Shown here: piece after piece, positions 9,842 through 17,774 of the stretch
Layout: each line of letters starts with the position of its first letter
Position numbering within the stretch: position 1 is the stretch's first letter
NCBI RefSeq assembly: GCF_030930995.1
Contig: NZ_CP133217.1
Location: 3,772,001-3,836,000 of the forward strand
Source: Thiothrix subterranea
Lineage (GTDB): Bacteria > Pseudomonadota > Gammaproteobacteria > Thiotrichales > Thiotrichaceae
Length of the DNA: 64,000 nucleotides
Direction of reading: 5' to 3'
Notes under the pieces: generated by a model
Told to the model about the DNA's origin: nothing
Seen by the model: only the letters and a program-made list of their open reading frames with translations
Database searches by the model: none
Translations under genes and position numbers: made by a program

Positions 9842-10426
9842 TTACCCTATTTGATCATCATTCAAAAACGCCCAGTCAATGCTCAATTCCGGGAACAAGC
9901 CAACGGTCGCAGGCTCATCCAACCCAAACAGTTGGAACTGCCCGTATTTGCCGTCTTCGCCCAAGGTATACACCATCAACCAGCGGTCAGACGGGTGAAC
10001 AATCCAGTATTCTTTGACCCCGTGCCGTTCGTAAAGCCTGCGCTTTTTTTCCATGTCCATAATCGCGGAAGACGGCGACACGACCTCAATAATCCAGTCC
10101 GGCGCACCGCGACAGCCTTTATCATCAAGCTTGCTACGCTCACAAATCACCGAAATATCAGGCTGCACGGTGGTATCCACCTTGTCGTCAGCTTCCTGTT
10201 GGCGTGGCAGACGGACATCAAACGGGGCGACATAAGGGCGGCAAGGTTTACCGCGTAGATGTTGCAAAATTTGCGAGCCTAATTCCAATACCACATCCTG
10301 ATGTTGCCTTGACGGTGCTGCCATTGCATACGCCACACCGTCAATCAGTTCCCAATGTTCACCTTCCGGCCATTTTGCGTAATCAGCGTAGGTGTACAGT
10401 TCCTGTAACTGTTGTGCTGCACTCAT
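9842..10426 (-). CDS. Uma2-family (PD-(D/E)XK-like) protein
   Basis: About 194 aa from the ATG at 10426 (MSAAQQLQELYTYADY), chosen because GGAG lies 10 bases upstream; a longer frame starts at 10465. Uma2 motifs: HWELIDGVAYAM, the beta-strand with VQPDISVIC, and DWIIEVVSPSS followed by KKRRLYERHGVKEYWIV, the catalytic-like core. Function in the family is not established; many cyanobacterial and Thiothrix genomes carry many copies. Two paralogues lie at 58471 and 63266. Confidence 0.85.
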   Translation of the reverse strand: MSAAQQLQELYTYADYAKWPEGEHWELIDGVAYAMAAPSRQHQDVVLELGSQILQHLRGKPCRPYVAPFDVRLPRQQEADDKVDTTVQPDISVICERSKLDDKGCRGAPDWIIEVVSPSSAIMDMEKKRRLYERHGVKEYWIVHPSDRWLMVYTLGEDGKYGQFQLFGLDEPATVGLFPELSIDWAFLNDDQIG

Positions 10427-10657
10427 TTTTCCGTTTCTCCGCATGGTTTTACCAGTTCCAAACATAGCATAAAAGCCATTGCTTATTCCCCATACCCCAA
10501 CACCGCCAAATTCTTGCGAATCTTGGTTTCAAACGCGATGCCGTCGTCGGCGATTTCTGCTGCGCCGACATAGCGCCCCGGCGTCAGCACATAATCGTTG
10601 GCTTTGATGTCAGCCAGCGTCGCCGCTTTACAAAACCCCGCAATATCCACATACATC

Positions 10658-10685
10658 GTAGGGGCGGTTCGCGAACCGCCCTTAC
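10658..10685 (+). repeat. REP element (GTAGGGGCGG stem)
   Basis: A 28-base palindromic element: GTAGGGGCGGTTCG, then CGAACCGCCCTTAC. It lies in the hsdM remnant and is read through in frame as CKGGSRTAPT on the minus strand. Confidence 0.9.
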
Positions 10686-10855
10686 ACCCACCATCCTCAC
10701 ACGTATCAGCCATACGCCAACGGTGATAGGTATCGGCAATATAGGCAATATCCGCGCTGGTCAATTCCTTGTGGGTGCGGTCAACCATCGAGCCAATGTT
10801 CCGTGCATCCATAAACAGGGTTTCGCCCTGCCGATCACGAGTAAGGGCGGTGGGT

Positions 10856-10883
10856 GTAAGGGCGGTTCGCGAACCGCCCCTAC
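10856..10883 (+). repeat. REP element
   Basis: A second copy in the hsdM remnant (GTAAGGGCGGTTCG, then CGAACCGCCCCTAC), preceded by a partial copy of the foot at about 10841-10850. Confidence 0.88.
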
Positions 10884-11117
10884 TATCCGCCCGTTTGGAT
10901 TTGGTCAGAAACCACAAACACACCGGAATTTGCGTGGTGTAAAACAACTGCCCCGGCAAGGCAATTCTGCAATCCACCTCGTCGTTTTTGATCAGCTTTC
11001 AGATCGGGATGCTGATCCTTGAAAAAGGTATCGGCGGGCACTTCCCCCAAATTTCCGGCGTATCCCACAGCAGGGATTCGTCGAAGCCCTTGGTTTCAGG
11101 TGTTTTTGTCATGTTTT

Positions 11118-11744
11118 TTACTCGGTAATCCGTGCGGCTAAATGCGCCCAATCAATTTCCTGCAAAACCCGCGCTTGTTGTTGCACGTAATTATGTTGCA
11201 TCGCTGCTTGCTTTTGCTCCGGCGTTACCATGCCATGAAACGGCAACATCGCCTCGTAAGCCGCATCCTGATGCGCTTTGAGCGGAGTCAACACATCCTC
11301 GCGGCGCGTGTAGAAAGCATCCTCGCCTTCCGCACACGTTTTGCCAAACACATTGAAATGGCGGCACGCCAGCGGACGCATCGGGTGCACGCTGCACGCG
11401 CCCTCCAACAAAAACGGGCAAGGTTGCCCTGCCACATGATTTGCCAGTTGCGGCTTCAAACGGGTACGTGTTTCAGCAGGCATGATTTTAGTGATATACC
11501 AATACAGCCCCAGCAATTCCAGCGGAAAAATCGGAATGGTGGTGTGGCTCTTGCAACAATTGGAACAGCCTTTCGCACAGGCGAGTTTACGACCATTACG
11601 CTCCTCTTGCTGGATGCCTTTAGCGACACCGACATCAGCGCGGTAATAAGCGTCGAAGGCGTAACCCAGCCATTTGTTTTCGGCTTCAGCAGCGGGGAAT
11701 TTTAGGCGTTGGGGTTTGCCGTAAGCGGTTTTTTTAGTCATCAA
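11118..11744 (-). CDS. YkgJ-family cysteine cluster protein
   Basis: A 208-aa protein with the YkgJ/Fli-B type cysteine pattern: CAKGCSNCCKSHTTI around residue 57, CPFLLEGACSVHPMRPLACR around residue 110, and C in GKTCAEGEDAF. The family (zinc or Fe-S chelating, UPF0153) has no fixed function. Intact, with a REP copy just upstream (11806-11833). The C-terminal about 60 residues are helical. Confidence 0.85.
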   Translation of the reverse strand: MMTKKTAYGKPQRLKFPAAEAENKWLGYAFDAYYRADVGVAKGIQQEERNGRKLACAKGCSNCCKSHTTIPIFPLELLGLYWYITKIMPAETRTRLKPQLANHVAGQPCPFLLEGACSVHPMRPLACRHFNVFGKTCAEGEDAFYTRREDVLTPLKAHQDAAYEAMLPFHGMVTPEQKQAAMQHNYVQQQARVLQEIDWAHLAARITE

Positions 11745-11805
11745 TCATTCCTTGTGATGGTATCGGCAAGCATGGTCGTAAGGGCGATTGTAATAGACAG
11801 TTGCT

Positions 11806-11833
11806 GTAAGGGCGGTTCGCGAACCGCCCCTAC
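11806..11833 (+). repeat. REP element
   Basis: GTAAGGGCGGTTCG followed by CGAACCGCCCCTAC, in the 123-base gap between the YkgJ gene and the RAYT stop codon. Its position just 3' of the RAYT frame fits a REP/RAYT pair. Confidence 0.9.
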
Positions 11834-11867
11834 GATTAGGCACGATTGTTTCATGCATATTCCAAAG

Positions 11868-12401
11868 TCATGCTAATGCCGGATTTAATTGGTCATCTAT
11901 CCACGTTTGTGGGTTGTGAACAATGTATTGGCGTATTTGTTGCAGTGATTGCTCACTACGCACGATATGCTCCCAATAATTGCGTTGCCATAGTTTACTA
12001 CCGGGGGAATCTCGCATGATATTGATACGTTTGCTTGATACGGTCTTAAATGCACCAATCAAACGCCCTAATGGTTTTTGTTTTTCCGTAGGGGCGGTTC
12101 GCGAATCGCCCTTACAATCGCCCCTACCGGCATCAACAATCGTGACAATTCCGTGAATATGGTTAGGCATAATCACCCACTCATCCAGTACGATGTAATC
12201 ATGTTGAGATGCCAGCCATTGCCATGTCTCAGCAACAATCCGCCCGGCATCGCTCATGTGCATTTGTCCCTCAATAACTTCACCCAAAAGACATTCGCGG
12301 TTTTCAATGCAAATAGTAACGAAATACATCCCAGCACAGGAATAATCATAATTTTTCAATCTGATGGATCTACGGTGGTGGATGTCAGGATTATATTTCA
12401 T
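11868..12401 (-). CDS. REP-associated tyrosine transposase (RAYT, IS200-like Y1 transposase)
   Basis: About 177 aa from the ATG at 12401 (MKYNPDIHHRRSIRLKNYDY). Family features: YFVTICIENRECLLG, the HUH-type metal site in MPNHIHGIVTI, LGRLIGAFKTVSSKRIN, LWQRNYWEHIVRSE, and the catalytic-type tyrosine in IRQYIVHNP. RAYT proteins bind and cleave REP hairpins beside a GTAG foot. The frame from 12488 is only an extension through the first array repeat. A REP (12088-12115) is inserted in the gene itself and adds CKGDSRTAPT after HGIVTIVDAGRG. Ten REPs of the same type surround it. Confidence 0.9.
   Translation of the reverse strand: MKYNPDIHHRRSIRLKNYDYSCAGMYFVTICIENRECLLGEVIEGQMHMSDAGRIVAETWQWLASQHDYIVLDEWVIMPNHIHGIVTIVDAGRGDCKGDSRTAPTEKQKPLGRLIGAFKTVSSKRINIMRDSPGSKLWQRNYWEHIVRSEQSLQQIRQYIVHNPQTWIDDQLNPALA
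12088..12115 (+). repeat. REP element inside the RAYT coding region
   Basis: GTAGGGGCGGTTCG followed by CGAATCGCCCTTAC; one arm has a mismatch. It lies between the HUH motif and the GRLIGAFK block and keeps the frame open. Confidence 0.88.
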
Positions 12402-12432
12402 CACGCCCTCTAATGTGAAATGTGAGTAATCC

Positions 12433-12848
12433 GTAGGGGCGGTTCGCGAACCGCCCTTACAACCCCAACAGACAATCGCATGGTCCAACGGGTTACACGA
12501 TCATCCGTAGGGGCGGTTCGCGAACCGCCCTTACAACCCCAACAGACAATCGCATGGTCCAACGGGTTATACGATCACCCGTAGGGGCGGTTCGCGAACC
12601 GCCCTTACAACCCCAACAGACAATCGCATGATTCAACAGGTTATACGATCACCCGTAGGGCGGTTCGCGAACCGCCCTTACAACCCCAACAGACAATCGC
12701 ATGGTCCAACGGGTTACACGATCATCCGTCAGGGCGGTTCGCGAACCGCCCTTACAACCCCACCGACAACCGCACGGTTCAACCGGTTATACGATCACCC
12801 GTAAGGGCGGTTCGCGAACCGCCCCTACAACTACCACCGACAACCGCT
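12433..12848 (+). repeat. Tandem REP array (73-74 bp units)
   Basis: Six REPs (12433, 12507, 12581, 12655, 12728, 12801) spaced regularly because a longer unit of 73-74 bases is repeated. The phrase GACAATCGCA (later GACAACCGC) recurs at 12471, 12545, 12619, 12692, 12765 and 12839. Each unit is one REP palindrome plus about 46 bases of linker, with a few substitutions; REP 12655 lacks one G and REP 12728 has GTC for GTA. This fills the gap between RAYT and hypE (about 360 bases); no gene is seen in it. Confidence 0.95.
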
Positions 12849-12851
12849 ATA

Positions 12852-13877
12852 TCAGCAAATGCGCGGTAACTGCTCTCCCGGCAGCATATCAACAATCCGT
12901 TCCCCACCGAAAGCGGTTTGCAAGATCACATGCCCGTCGCCCTCCAGAACTTCTCCGATAATGCAGGCGTGATAGCCTTCGGGAATTCGTTGCATCGCCG
13001 CCAACACCGCTTGCGCTGCCTCTGCCGGAACGACTGCGACCAACTTGCCTTCGTTAGCAAGATACAGCGGATCTAGCCCTAGGATTTCACACATACCACG
13101 CACCGGGGTACGAATCGGCAAGGTGCCTTCTTTCAGCACAATATCGACGTTAGAACGTTCCGCAAATTCATTCAGCACCGTCGCCAACCCGCCACGGGTC
13201 GCGTCACGCAAGCAATGAATGTCGGGGCAAACCGCAAACATCGCCTCCACCAGCGCATTCAACGGAGCGCAATCGGATTCAATATCCGCCTCCAATGCCA
13301 AATCACCCCGCGCATTCAGGATTGCCGCGCCATGATCACCCAACCAGCCGTTGACAATCACCACATCGCCCACTTGCGCACTACCAGCGGAGGGGTTAAA
13401 ACCTGTGGGAATCACGCCTACGCCAGCCGTATTGATAAACAGCTTATCCGCGCCGCCACGTTGCACCACTTTGGTATCACCCGTAACGATTTGCACACCT
13501 GCCTCATCTGCCGCCAAGCGAATGGATTGCAATATGCGAGCGAAGGTTTCCAGCGGCAAACCTTCTTCGATGATAAAACCGCAACTCAGGTACAGCGGCT
13601 TTGCGCCCCCGACAGCGAGATCGTTAACCGTGCCATTGATGGCAAGCGTACCAATATTGCCACCGGGGAACTCCAACGGGGTGACAACGTAAGAATCGGT
13701 GGTGAAGGCTAGGCGGTCGCCTTGCGCAACCAGTTCTGCTAGTGGGATGCGGGCTTGATCTTCGCCTTCTTCTAGTAGCGGATTACTGAAAGTGCTGCGG
13801 ATTAGGTTGTCGACCAGTTGGTGCATGGCGCGTCCGCCACTACCGTGGGCGAGGGTGATTGTGCCGGTAAGATTCAT
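12852..13877 (-). CDS. hypE: Hydrogenase maturation protein HypE
   Basis: About 341 aa, an AIR-synthase-type ATPase (PurM fold): TLAHGSGGRAMHQL near the start, FTTDSYVVTPLEFPGGNIG, LAINGTVNDLAVGGAKPLYL, VTGDTKVVQRG, DATRGGLATVLNE. It ends in PRIC, the conserved C-terminal cysteine that is carbamoylated by HypF and dehydrated to thiocyanate. The start at 13877 has AGAGGAA 5 bases upstream; a longer frame begins at 13901. Its stop lies 4 bases from the end of the REP array. Confidence 0.95.
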   Translation of the reverse strand: MNLTGTITLAHGSGGRAMHQLVDNLIRSTFSNPLLEEGEDQARIPLAELVAQGDRLAFTTDSYVVTPLEFPGGNIGTLAINGTVNDLAVGGAKPLYLSCGFIIEEGLPLETFARILQSIRLAADEAGVQIVTGDTKVVQRGGADKLFINTAGVGVIPTGFNPSAGSAQVGDVVIVNGWLGDHGAAILNARGDLALEADIESDCAPLNALVEAMFAVCPDIHCLRDATRGGLATVLNEFAERSNVDIVLKEGTLPIRTPVRGMCEILGLDPLYLANEGKLVAVVPAEAAQAVLAAMQRIPEGYHACIIGEVLEGDGHVILQTAFGGERIVDMLPGEQLPRIC

Positions 13878-13965
13878 AACGGATTCCTCTGGTATTTTCA
13901 TCGCATTCTACTAGTCTTTTTACTATCATGACACAATGTAATAGGTTTGCCACAGGGAGAAAATC

Positions 13966-14220
13966 ATGTCAGCTATTGCCATACAAGTCTCACAGGGCGG
14001 GAGGATTGTCATCCCTGCCGATATACGCCAGAAAATGGGCATCAGCATTGGGGATGAAGTGCTGTTGACATGGCAAGAAGGCAGTCAAGAACTGCGCATT
14101 GCTACCCGCAAACAGCGTTTACAACGGGCGCGTCAACTCGTGCAGCAACACGTTAAACCCAAGGTTTCGCTGGTGGATGAATTAATGCGTGAACGCCAAC
14201 AGGCAGCGGCTGATGAGTAA
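13966..14220 (+). CDS. AbrB/MazE-type antitoxin
   Basis: An 84-aa protein with an N-terminal swapped-hairpin AbrB domain (AIQVSQGGRIVIPADIRQKM followed by GISIGDEVLLTW). The C-terminal tail (KVSLVDELMRERQQAAADE) is typical of antitoxin segments that bind a PIN toxin. GGGAGAAAATC before the ATG is a good ribosome site. It overlaps the PIN gene by 8 bases. It is inserted, in opposite orientation, between hypE and hypD. Confidence 0.85.
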   Translation: MSAIAIQVSQGGRIVIPADIRQKMGISIGDEVLLTWQEGSQELRIATRKQRLQRARQLVQQHVKPKVSLVDELMRERQQAAADE

Positions 14221-14617
14221 AATGATTTTGGATGCCTCCGCGATTCTGGCTTACTTATTTGACGAAAGCGGCGCGGAAGTGGTAACACCAGTCTTAGAAA
14301 ATGGGCAAGGCGTTATGTCCAGCGTCAATTACGCGGAAGTCGTTAGTAAACTCACCGATCACCACATGCCTGCGGAAGCTATCCATGCGGCATTGGATGA
14401 TTTGGACGTGGAAGTCATTCCTTTCGATACGCAACAAGCCTTTATCACGGGTGAATTGCGGACAGACAGCAAACCGTTGGGATTATCACTCGGCGACCGC
14501 GCTTGTTTAGCTTTGGCAAGCGTGCTGCAACTCCCGGTACTGACGGCTGACCATCACTGGACGCTGATGCCAGGGACGTTGGATGTGCGTGTGATCCGCG
14601 AGAAAAAGCGGGGATAA
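14213..14617 (+). CDS. PIN-domain toxin (VapC-like RNase)
   Basis: About 134 aa from the ATG at 14213 (MSKMILDASAILAYLFDE), which overlaps the antitoxin stop. Acidic PIN residues are visible: D in ILDASA, E in NYAEVVSKL, D in LGDRACLALA, D in LTADHHW. Together with the AbrB antitoxin it forms a type II toxin-antitoxin pair; the target is probably tRNA or rRNA by family. It ends 23 bases before the hypD stop on the other strand. Confidence 0.88.
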   Translation: MSKMILDASAILAYLFDESGAEVVTPVLENGQGVMSSVNYAEVVSKLTDHHMPAEAIHAALDDLDVEVIPFDTQQAFITGELRTDSKPLGLSLGDRACLALASVLQLPVLTADHHWTLMPGTLDVRVIREKKRG

Positions 14618-14639
14618 ACCGTCATTCGCAATCGGCAGG

Positions 14640-15779
14640 CTAGGTGTTACGTTTCGCCAACTTGCCATACGCATAATACGCCGCGCACGAACCTTCCGGC
14701 GACACCATCAGCGCCCCCAATGGATTCTGCGGATTACACGTCTTCGCAAACGCCGGGCATTCCCACGGCTTCATCACCCCGCGCAATACATCCGCACACT
14801 TGAGGTGTTCGGGATCGTACCCAACCGCGCCCTGAGCGAAGTCGAAGGGCAAACCAAGCTTCTTCTCCGCATCATAAGCCGCATACGCTTCCCGAATCTG
14901 GATACCCGCATCGCCAATATTCCCCAACCCGCGAAACTCGCTGTGTTCCCGCGTTTCGTATACCTCAGCAATGGCTTTCAACCCCGCAACATTGCCCACC
15001 TCTGGCACAATCCGCGCATACTGGTTTTCGACTTCACAACGCCCTTCGGCAAACTGTTTCACAAGCATCCACAAGGCTTGCAAAATATCCAGCGGTTCAA
15101 AGCCGGTAATCACCAACGGCTTGTGGTAATCACGGGTCACGAAATCATACGGATGTGTACCGATCACCATACTGACGTGACCGGGCGCGAGGAAACCATC
15201 CAGCCGCAGATCGGGATCGGTGAGGATCGCCCGCATTGTCGCAGGCGTAGTGATGTGATTACAGAACAGCGAAAAGTTTTGCAGCCCTTCACGGTGTGCC
15301 TGCAACAGCGTCAGCGCCGTACTCGGCATAGTGGTTTCAAACCCCAACGCGAAAAACACCACTTCGCGCTCAGGATTTTTGCGAGCAATCGCCAACGCAT
15401 CCATCGGCGAATACACCATGCGCACATCGCAACCATCCGCCTTGGCTTGCAGCAAACTTTTGCGCGTACCGGGCACACGCATCGCGTCGCCAAAGGTGGT
15501 GAAAATCACGCCGGGCTGTTCGGCAATTGCTACGCAATCGTCGACCCGCGCCATCGGCAATACGCACACCGGGCAACCGGGACCATGCACCATTTCAATG
15601 TCAGCGGGTAACATCGACTCGATGCCGTATTTGAATAGTGTGTGGGTATGTCCGCCGCAGAATTCCATGATTTGCAATGGCATGTCCCGCTGACCGCGAG
15701 CGATGGGCGCAAGCCGCTTGATTTCCTCCACCAATTTCTTGGCGGTAGCAGGATCACGGAATTCGTCCATGTACTTCAT
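14640..15779 (-). CDS. hypD: Hydrogenase maturation protein HypD
   Basis: The 379-aa protein has the HypD signatures: EFCGGHTHTLFKYG, VHGPGCPVCVLPM, FFALGFETTMPSTA, and four C-terminal [4Fe-4S] cysteines (KCADVLRG, WECPAFAK, TCNPQNPLG, SCAAYYAYG). HypD assembles the Fe(CN)2CO group with HypC and HypE. It overlaps hypC by 4 bases. Residues 310-317 (LPFDFAQG) come from a dispersed 22-base palindrome at 14829-14850. Confidence 0.96.
   Translation of the reverse strand: MKYMDEFRDPATAKKLVEEIKRLAPIARGQRDMPLQIMEFCGGHTHTLFKYGIESMLPADIEMVHGPGCPVCVLPMARVDDCVAIAEQPGVIFTTFGDAMRVPGTRKSLLQAKADGCDVRMVYSPMDALAIARKNPEREVVFFALGFETTMPSTALTLLQAHREGLQNFSLFCNHITTPATMRAILTDPDLRLDGFLAPGHVSMVIGTHPYDFVTRDYHKPLVITGFEPLDILQALWMLVKQFAEGRCEVENQYARIVPEVGNVAGLKAIAEVYETREHSEFRGLGNIGDAGIQIREAYAAYDAEKKLGLPFDFAQGAVGYDPEHLKCADVLRGVMKPWECPAFAKTCNPQNPLGALMVSPEGSCAAYYAYGKLAKRNT
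14829..14850. repeat. Dispersed palindromic repeat inside hypD
   Basis: The imperfect palindrome GCCCTGAGCG, then AAGTCGAAGGGC, resembles the short repeat with core CTTCGACTTCGCTCAG that is common in many unrelated bacterial genomes. It is read in frame in HypD as PFDFAQG, in a loop before the Fe-S cysteines. Confidence 0.6.
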
Positions 15780-16060
15780 GCGGAAGCCCCTACTTGCCGC
15801 ATTATCTCCATCTCCGCCTGCATATCGCCCAATTCTGCCAGCAAAGCCAGTGTGCGAGCAGCTTCTTCCTCATCCAACCGGCTCATCGCGAAACCTGCGT
15901 GTACCAATACCCAATCACCCACGCAACTTTCAGCCGGGTGTTCATCATCGACCACGCAAGTGATAATGACATCGCGTTTCACCCCGCCGATGTCCACTTT
16001 AGCCACGAGAAATTCAAGGTCAACCAATTCGGTAATTTGTCCGGGGATGCCGAGGCACAT
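15776..16060 (-). CDS. hypC: Hydrogenase maturation chaperone HypC
   Basis: A 94-aa HypC/HupF protein that begins MCLGIPGQITEL; Cys2 is the residue that binds iron and the hydrogenase large-subunit precursor. VGDWVLVHAGFAMSRLDEEEA is the family core. It carries the Fe(CN)2CO unit from HypD to the large subunit. Overlap with hypD indicates one transcript. Confidence 0.96.
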   Translation of the reverse strand: MCLGIPGQITELVDLEFLVAKVDIGGVKRDVIITCVVDDEHPAESCVGDWVLVHAGFAMSRLDEEEAARTLALLAELGDMQAEMEIMRQVGASA

Positions 16061-16074
16061 GCTGTTCTCCTTGC

Positions 16075-16587
16075 TTAACTAAAATTGAGGTCTACTGTCA
16101 GCGGATCAGGCATCGCTTCAAACGCGCCTTGCACATCGTCAGCCGTCACGCCATCCGGCAAACCCAGTTTGAGATGGGCGTAGAACATCAGCTCGCTCGA
16201 CATGGGCGCGGCACGTTGTTCACTTTCTAACTCTTCGATATTGACATTCAAGGCGGCGAGTTGGCGGGTAATGTCGTGGATAATGCCGGGGCGGTCGTGA
16301 CCGAGCAGCTCCAAGGTCAACGGCGTGATATTGCGCTGCGCGGGAGCTTCGCTGTGCGTGACCAAGATTTGCAAGCCAGCGTTTTGCAAAGCTTGCAGAG
16401 CTTGTTTCAGATCAGCGACGTGTTCTTGCGGCAGGGTGACATGGGCAAGACCGGCAAATTGTCCGGCAAGGTGAACCATGCGGCTTTCCTGCCAGTTGCC
16501 GTGATGGGCGGTGACAGCTTCGGCAAGGGATTTGACCAGACCGGCGCGGTCAGAGCCAAGAACAGTCAGTACCAGTGAGGATTGCAT
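16075..16587 (-). CDS. GcvR-like ACT-domain protein
   Basis: A 170-aa protein made of two ACT domains: LVLTVLGSDRAGLVKSLAEA (about 5-80) and LTLELLGHDRPGIIHDITRQ (about 92-165). This is the layout of the glycine cleavage system regulator GcvR and related amino-acid sensing proteins. No DNA-binding domain is present. It lies between hypC and the 71-aa gene and could be co-transcribed with hypCD, though no link to hydrogenase is known. Confidence 0.8.
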   Translation of the reverse strand: MQSSLVLTVLGSDRAGLVKSLAEAVTAHHGNWQESRMVHLAGQFAGLAHVTLPQEHVADLKQALQALQNAGLQILVTHSEAPAQRNITPLTLELLGHDRPGIIHDITRQLAALNVNIEELESEQRAAPMSSELMFYAHLKLGLPDGVTADDVQGAFEAMPDPLTVDLNFS

Positions 16588-16669
16588 GAGAACTCCTTAT
16601 TGCGGTTGTAATGCTTGGATTGTAGCAGGTCAGGGCGCGGTACAAACTAGGCATGGGTCAACACACAAT

Positions 16670-16701
16670 AAAAAACGGCGGCACAATCGCTTGCGCCGCC
16701 G
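16670..16701 (-). terminator. Rho-independent terminator after the 71-aa gene
   Basis: Read on the minus strand, CGGCGGCGCAAG and its complement TTGTGCCGCCG form a strong GC hairpin followed by TTTTTT. It lies about 30 bases after the stop at 16732 and separates that gene from the GcvR-like gene. Confidence 0.85.
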
Positions 16702-16731
16702 TCGGTATCCATCCGTGATTACGCGGTTGGC

Positions 16732-16947
16732 TTATTTGCCGACCATAGCTTCGCATTCAGTGATCAAATCATCCAGAACTTTCACCGCTGTTTTGGCTTC
16801 TGCTTTGATTTCTTTCAGGAAATCCAGCTCGCTTTTGCTCACCGAGCCGTCTTTCAGCACCAGTTCGCGCAGCATATCGACTTCTTTAATGCTGATATGA
16901 CCGTCAGCCAGTACGAAGCCTTTAGCCACTTTACGCCATTCTGCCAT
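16732..16947 (-). CDS. Small conserved-looking protein of unknown function (71 aa)
   Basis: The protein (start MAEWRKVAKGFVLADGHISI) is charged and helical, with a DGHISIKEVDML stretch that looks like an EF-hand or TerB-type loop followed by KDGSVSKSELDFL, a second similar loop. The two loops are about 21 residues apart, suggesting a two-loop metal-binding helical domain; this is inference. A strong ribosome site (AAGGAGA) and a strong terminator suggest high expression as a single gene. It sits between hypB and hypC. Confidence 0.75.
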   Translation of the reverse strand: MAEWRKVAKGFVLADGHISIKEVDMLRELVLKDGSVSKSELDFLKEIKAEAKTAVKVLDDLITECEAMVGK

Positions 16948-17021
16948 GATCTATTCTCCTTATTAACATTGATTGTTTCGTAAACGGATGGCGTTAAAAC
17001 ACACCTCAATCCGCGCAAAGA

Positions 17022-17774
17022 TTATGCTTGAATTGGCGGTTTGGCACAAATTAACCAGTCGATCCAGCCCCCTATTCCCGCACCGCTGGTAGCAGAAACG
17101 TGCAAAATCTGGATAGTGGGGTTAACCCGGCGGGCGTATTCTTCACACTTTGCGACATCAAAAGTCAGGTACGGCAGCAAGTCGATTTTATTAAGAATCA
17201 TTAAATCTGCCGCATGGAACATATCAGGGTATTTGATCGGCTTATCTTCGCCTTCGGTGACAGAGAGAATCACCACTTTGTGCGCTTCGCCCAAATCGAA
17301 GGCAGCGGGACAAACCAAATTGCCAACATTTTCGATAAACAGAATGCCGCCGTTGGCGATGGGTAACGATTCGAGCGCGTATCCGACCATGTGCGCATCC
17401 AAATGACAGCCTTTGCCGGTATTGATTTGCAGCGCAGGAACGCCTGTGGCACGGATGCGGTCAGCGTCATTGCTGGTTTGCTGGTCGCCTTCGATCACCG
17501 CCATTGGCACGTTGCCCTGCAAGCGGGTCAGGGTTTCGGTCAGCAGGGTGGTTTTGCCCGAACCGGGGCTTGACACTAAATTGAGCGCCAGAATGCCACG
17601 TTCAGCCAACCACTGACGGTTTTGCGCCGCATACTGATTGTTTTTGCCGAGAATATCCTGCTCGATTTGCACCATCCGCGCATTGCTCAAGCCCGCCGCG
17701 TGGCTATGACTATGCCCACGAATCAAGGAATGCTCCGCCGAGTCTGTTCCGCAACCACATACTGTACACATCAC
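17022..17774 (-). CDS. hypB: Hydrogenase nickel incorporation GTPase HypB
   Basis: The 250-aa GTPase starts MMCTVCGCG, the high-affinity CxxCGC nickel site, followed by a short His region ([10 protein letters not shown]). G motifs: [14 protein letters not shown] (P-loop), [42 protein letters not shown]. With HypA it inserts Ni2+ into the hydrogenase large subunit. It overlaps hypA by 4 bases. Confidence 0.96.
   Translation of the reverse strand: MMCTVCGCGTDSAEHSLIRGHSHSHAAGLSNARMVQIEQDILGKNNQYAAQNRQWLAERGILALNLVSSPGSGKTTLLTETLTRLQGNVPMAVIEGDQQTSNDADRIRATGVPALQINTGKGCHLDAHMVGYALESLPIANGGILFIENVGNLVCPAAFDLGEAHKVVILSVTEGEDKPIKYPDMFHAADLMILNKIDLLPYLTFDVAKCEEYARRVNPTIQILHVSATSGAGIGGWIDWLICAKPPIQA

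Larger units (their letters stand above)
10483..11112 (-). pseudogene. Type I restriction-modification HsdM remnant with REP insertions
   Basis: The open part (10483-10977) carries the block DCRIALPGQLFYTTQIPVCL followed by WFLTK, GETLFMDARNIGSMVDRTHK, and FCKAATLADIKANDYVLTPG. These are typical of the C-terminal half of HsdM methylases. Upstream, in another frame, GEVPADTFFKDQHPDLKAD matches the segment just before the NPPF catalytic motif, which itself is gone. A deletion of the methyltransferase core plus frameshifts explains this. Two REP elements (10658-10685, 10856-10883) sit inside and add GGSRTAPT-type peptides. An ATG at 11112 may be the old start. No active methylase is expected. 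Confidence 0.7.

Noticed and set aside
12433-12848. Regular direct repeats that at first look like a CRISPR array
   Set aside because: The sequence between repeats is also repeated, not unique, and each repeat is a REP palindrome next to a RAYT gene. No cas genes are near.
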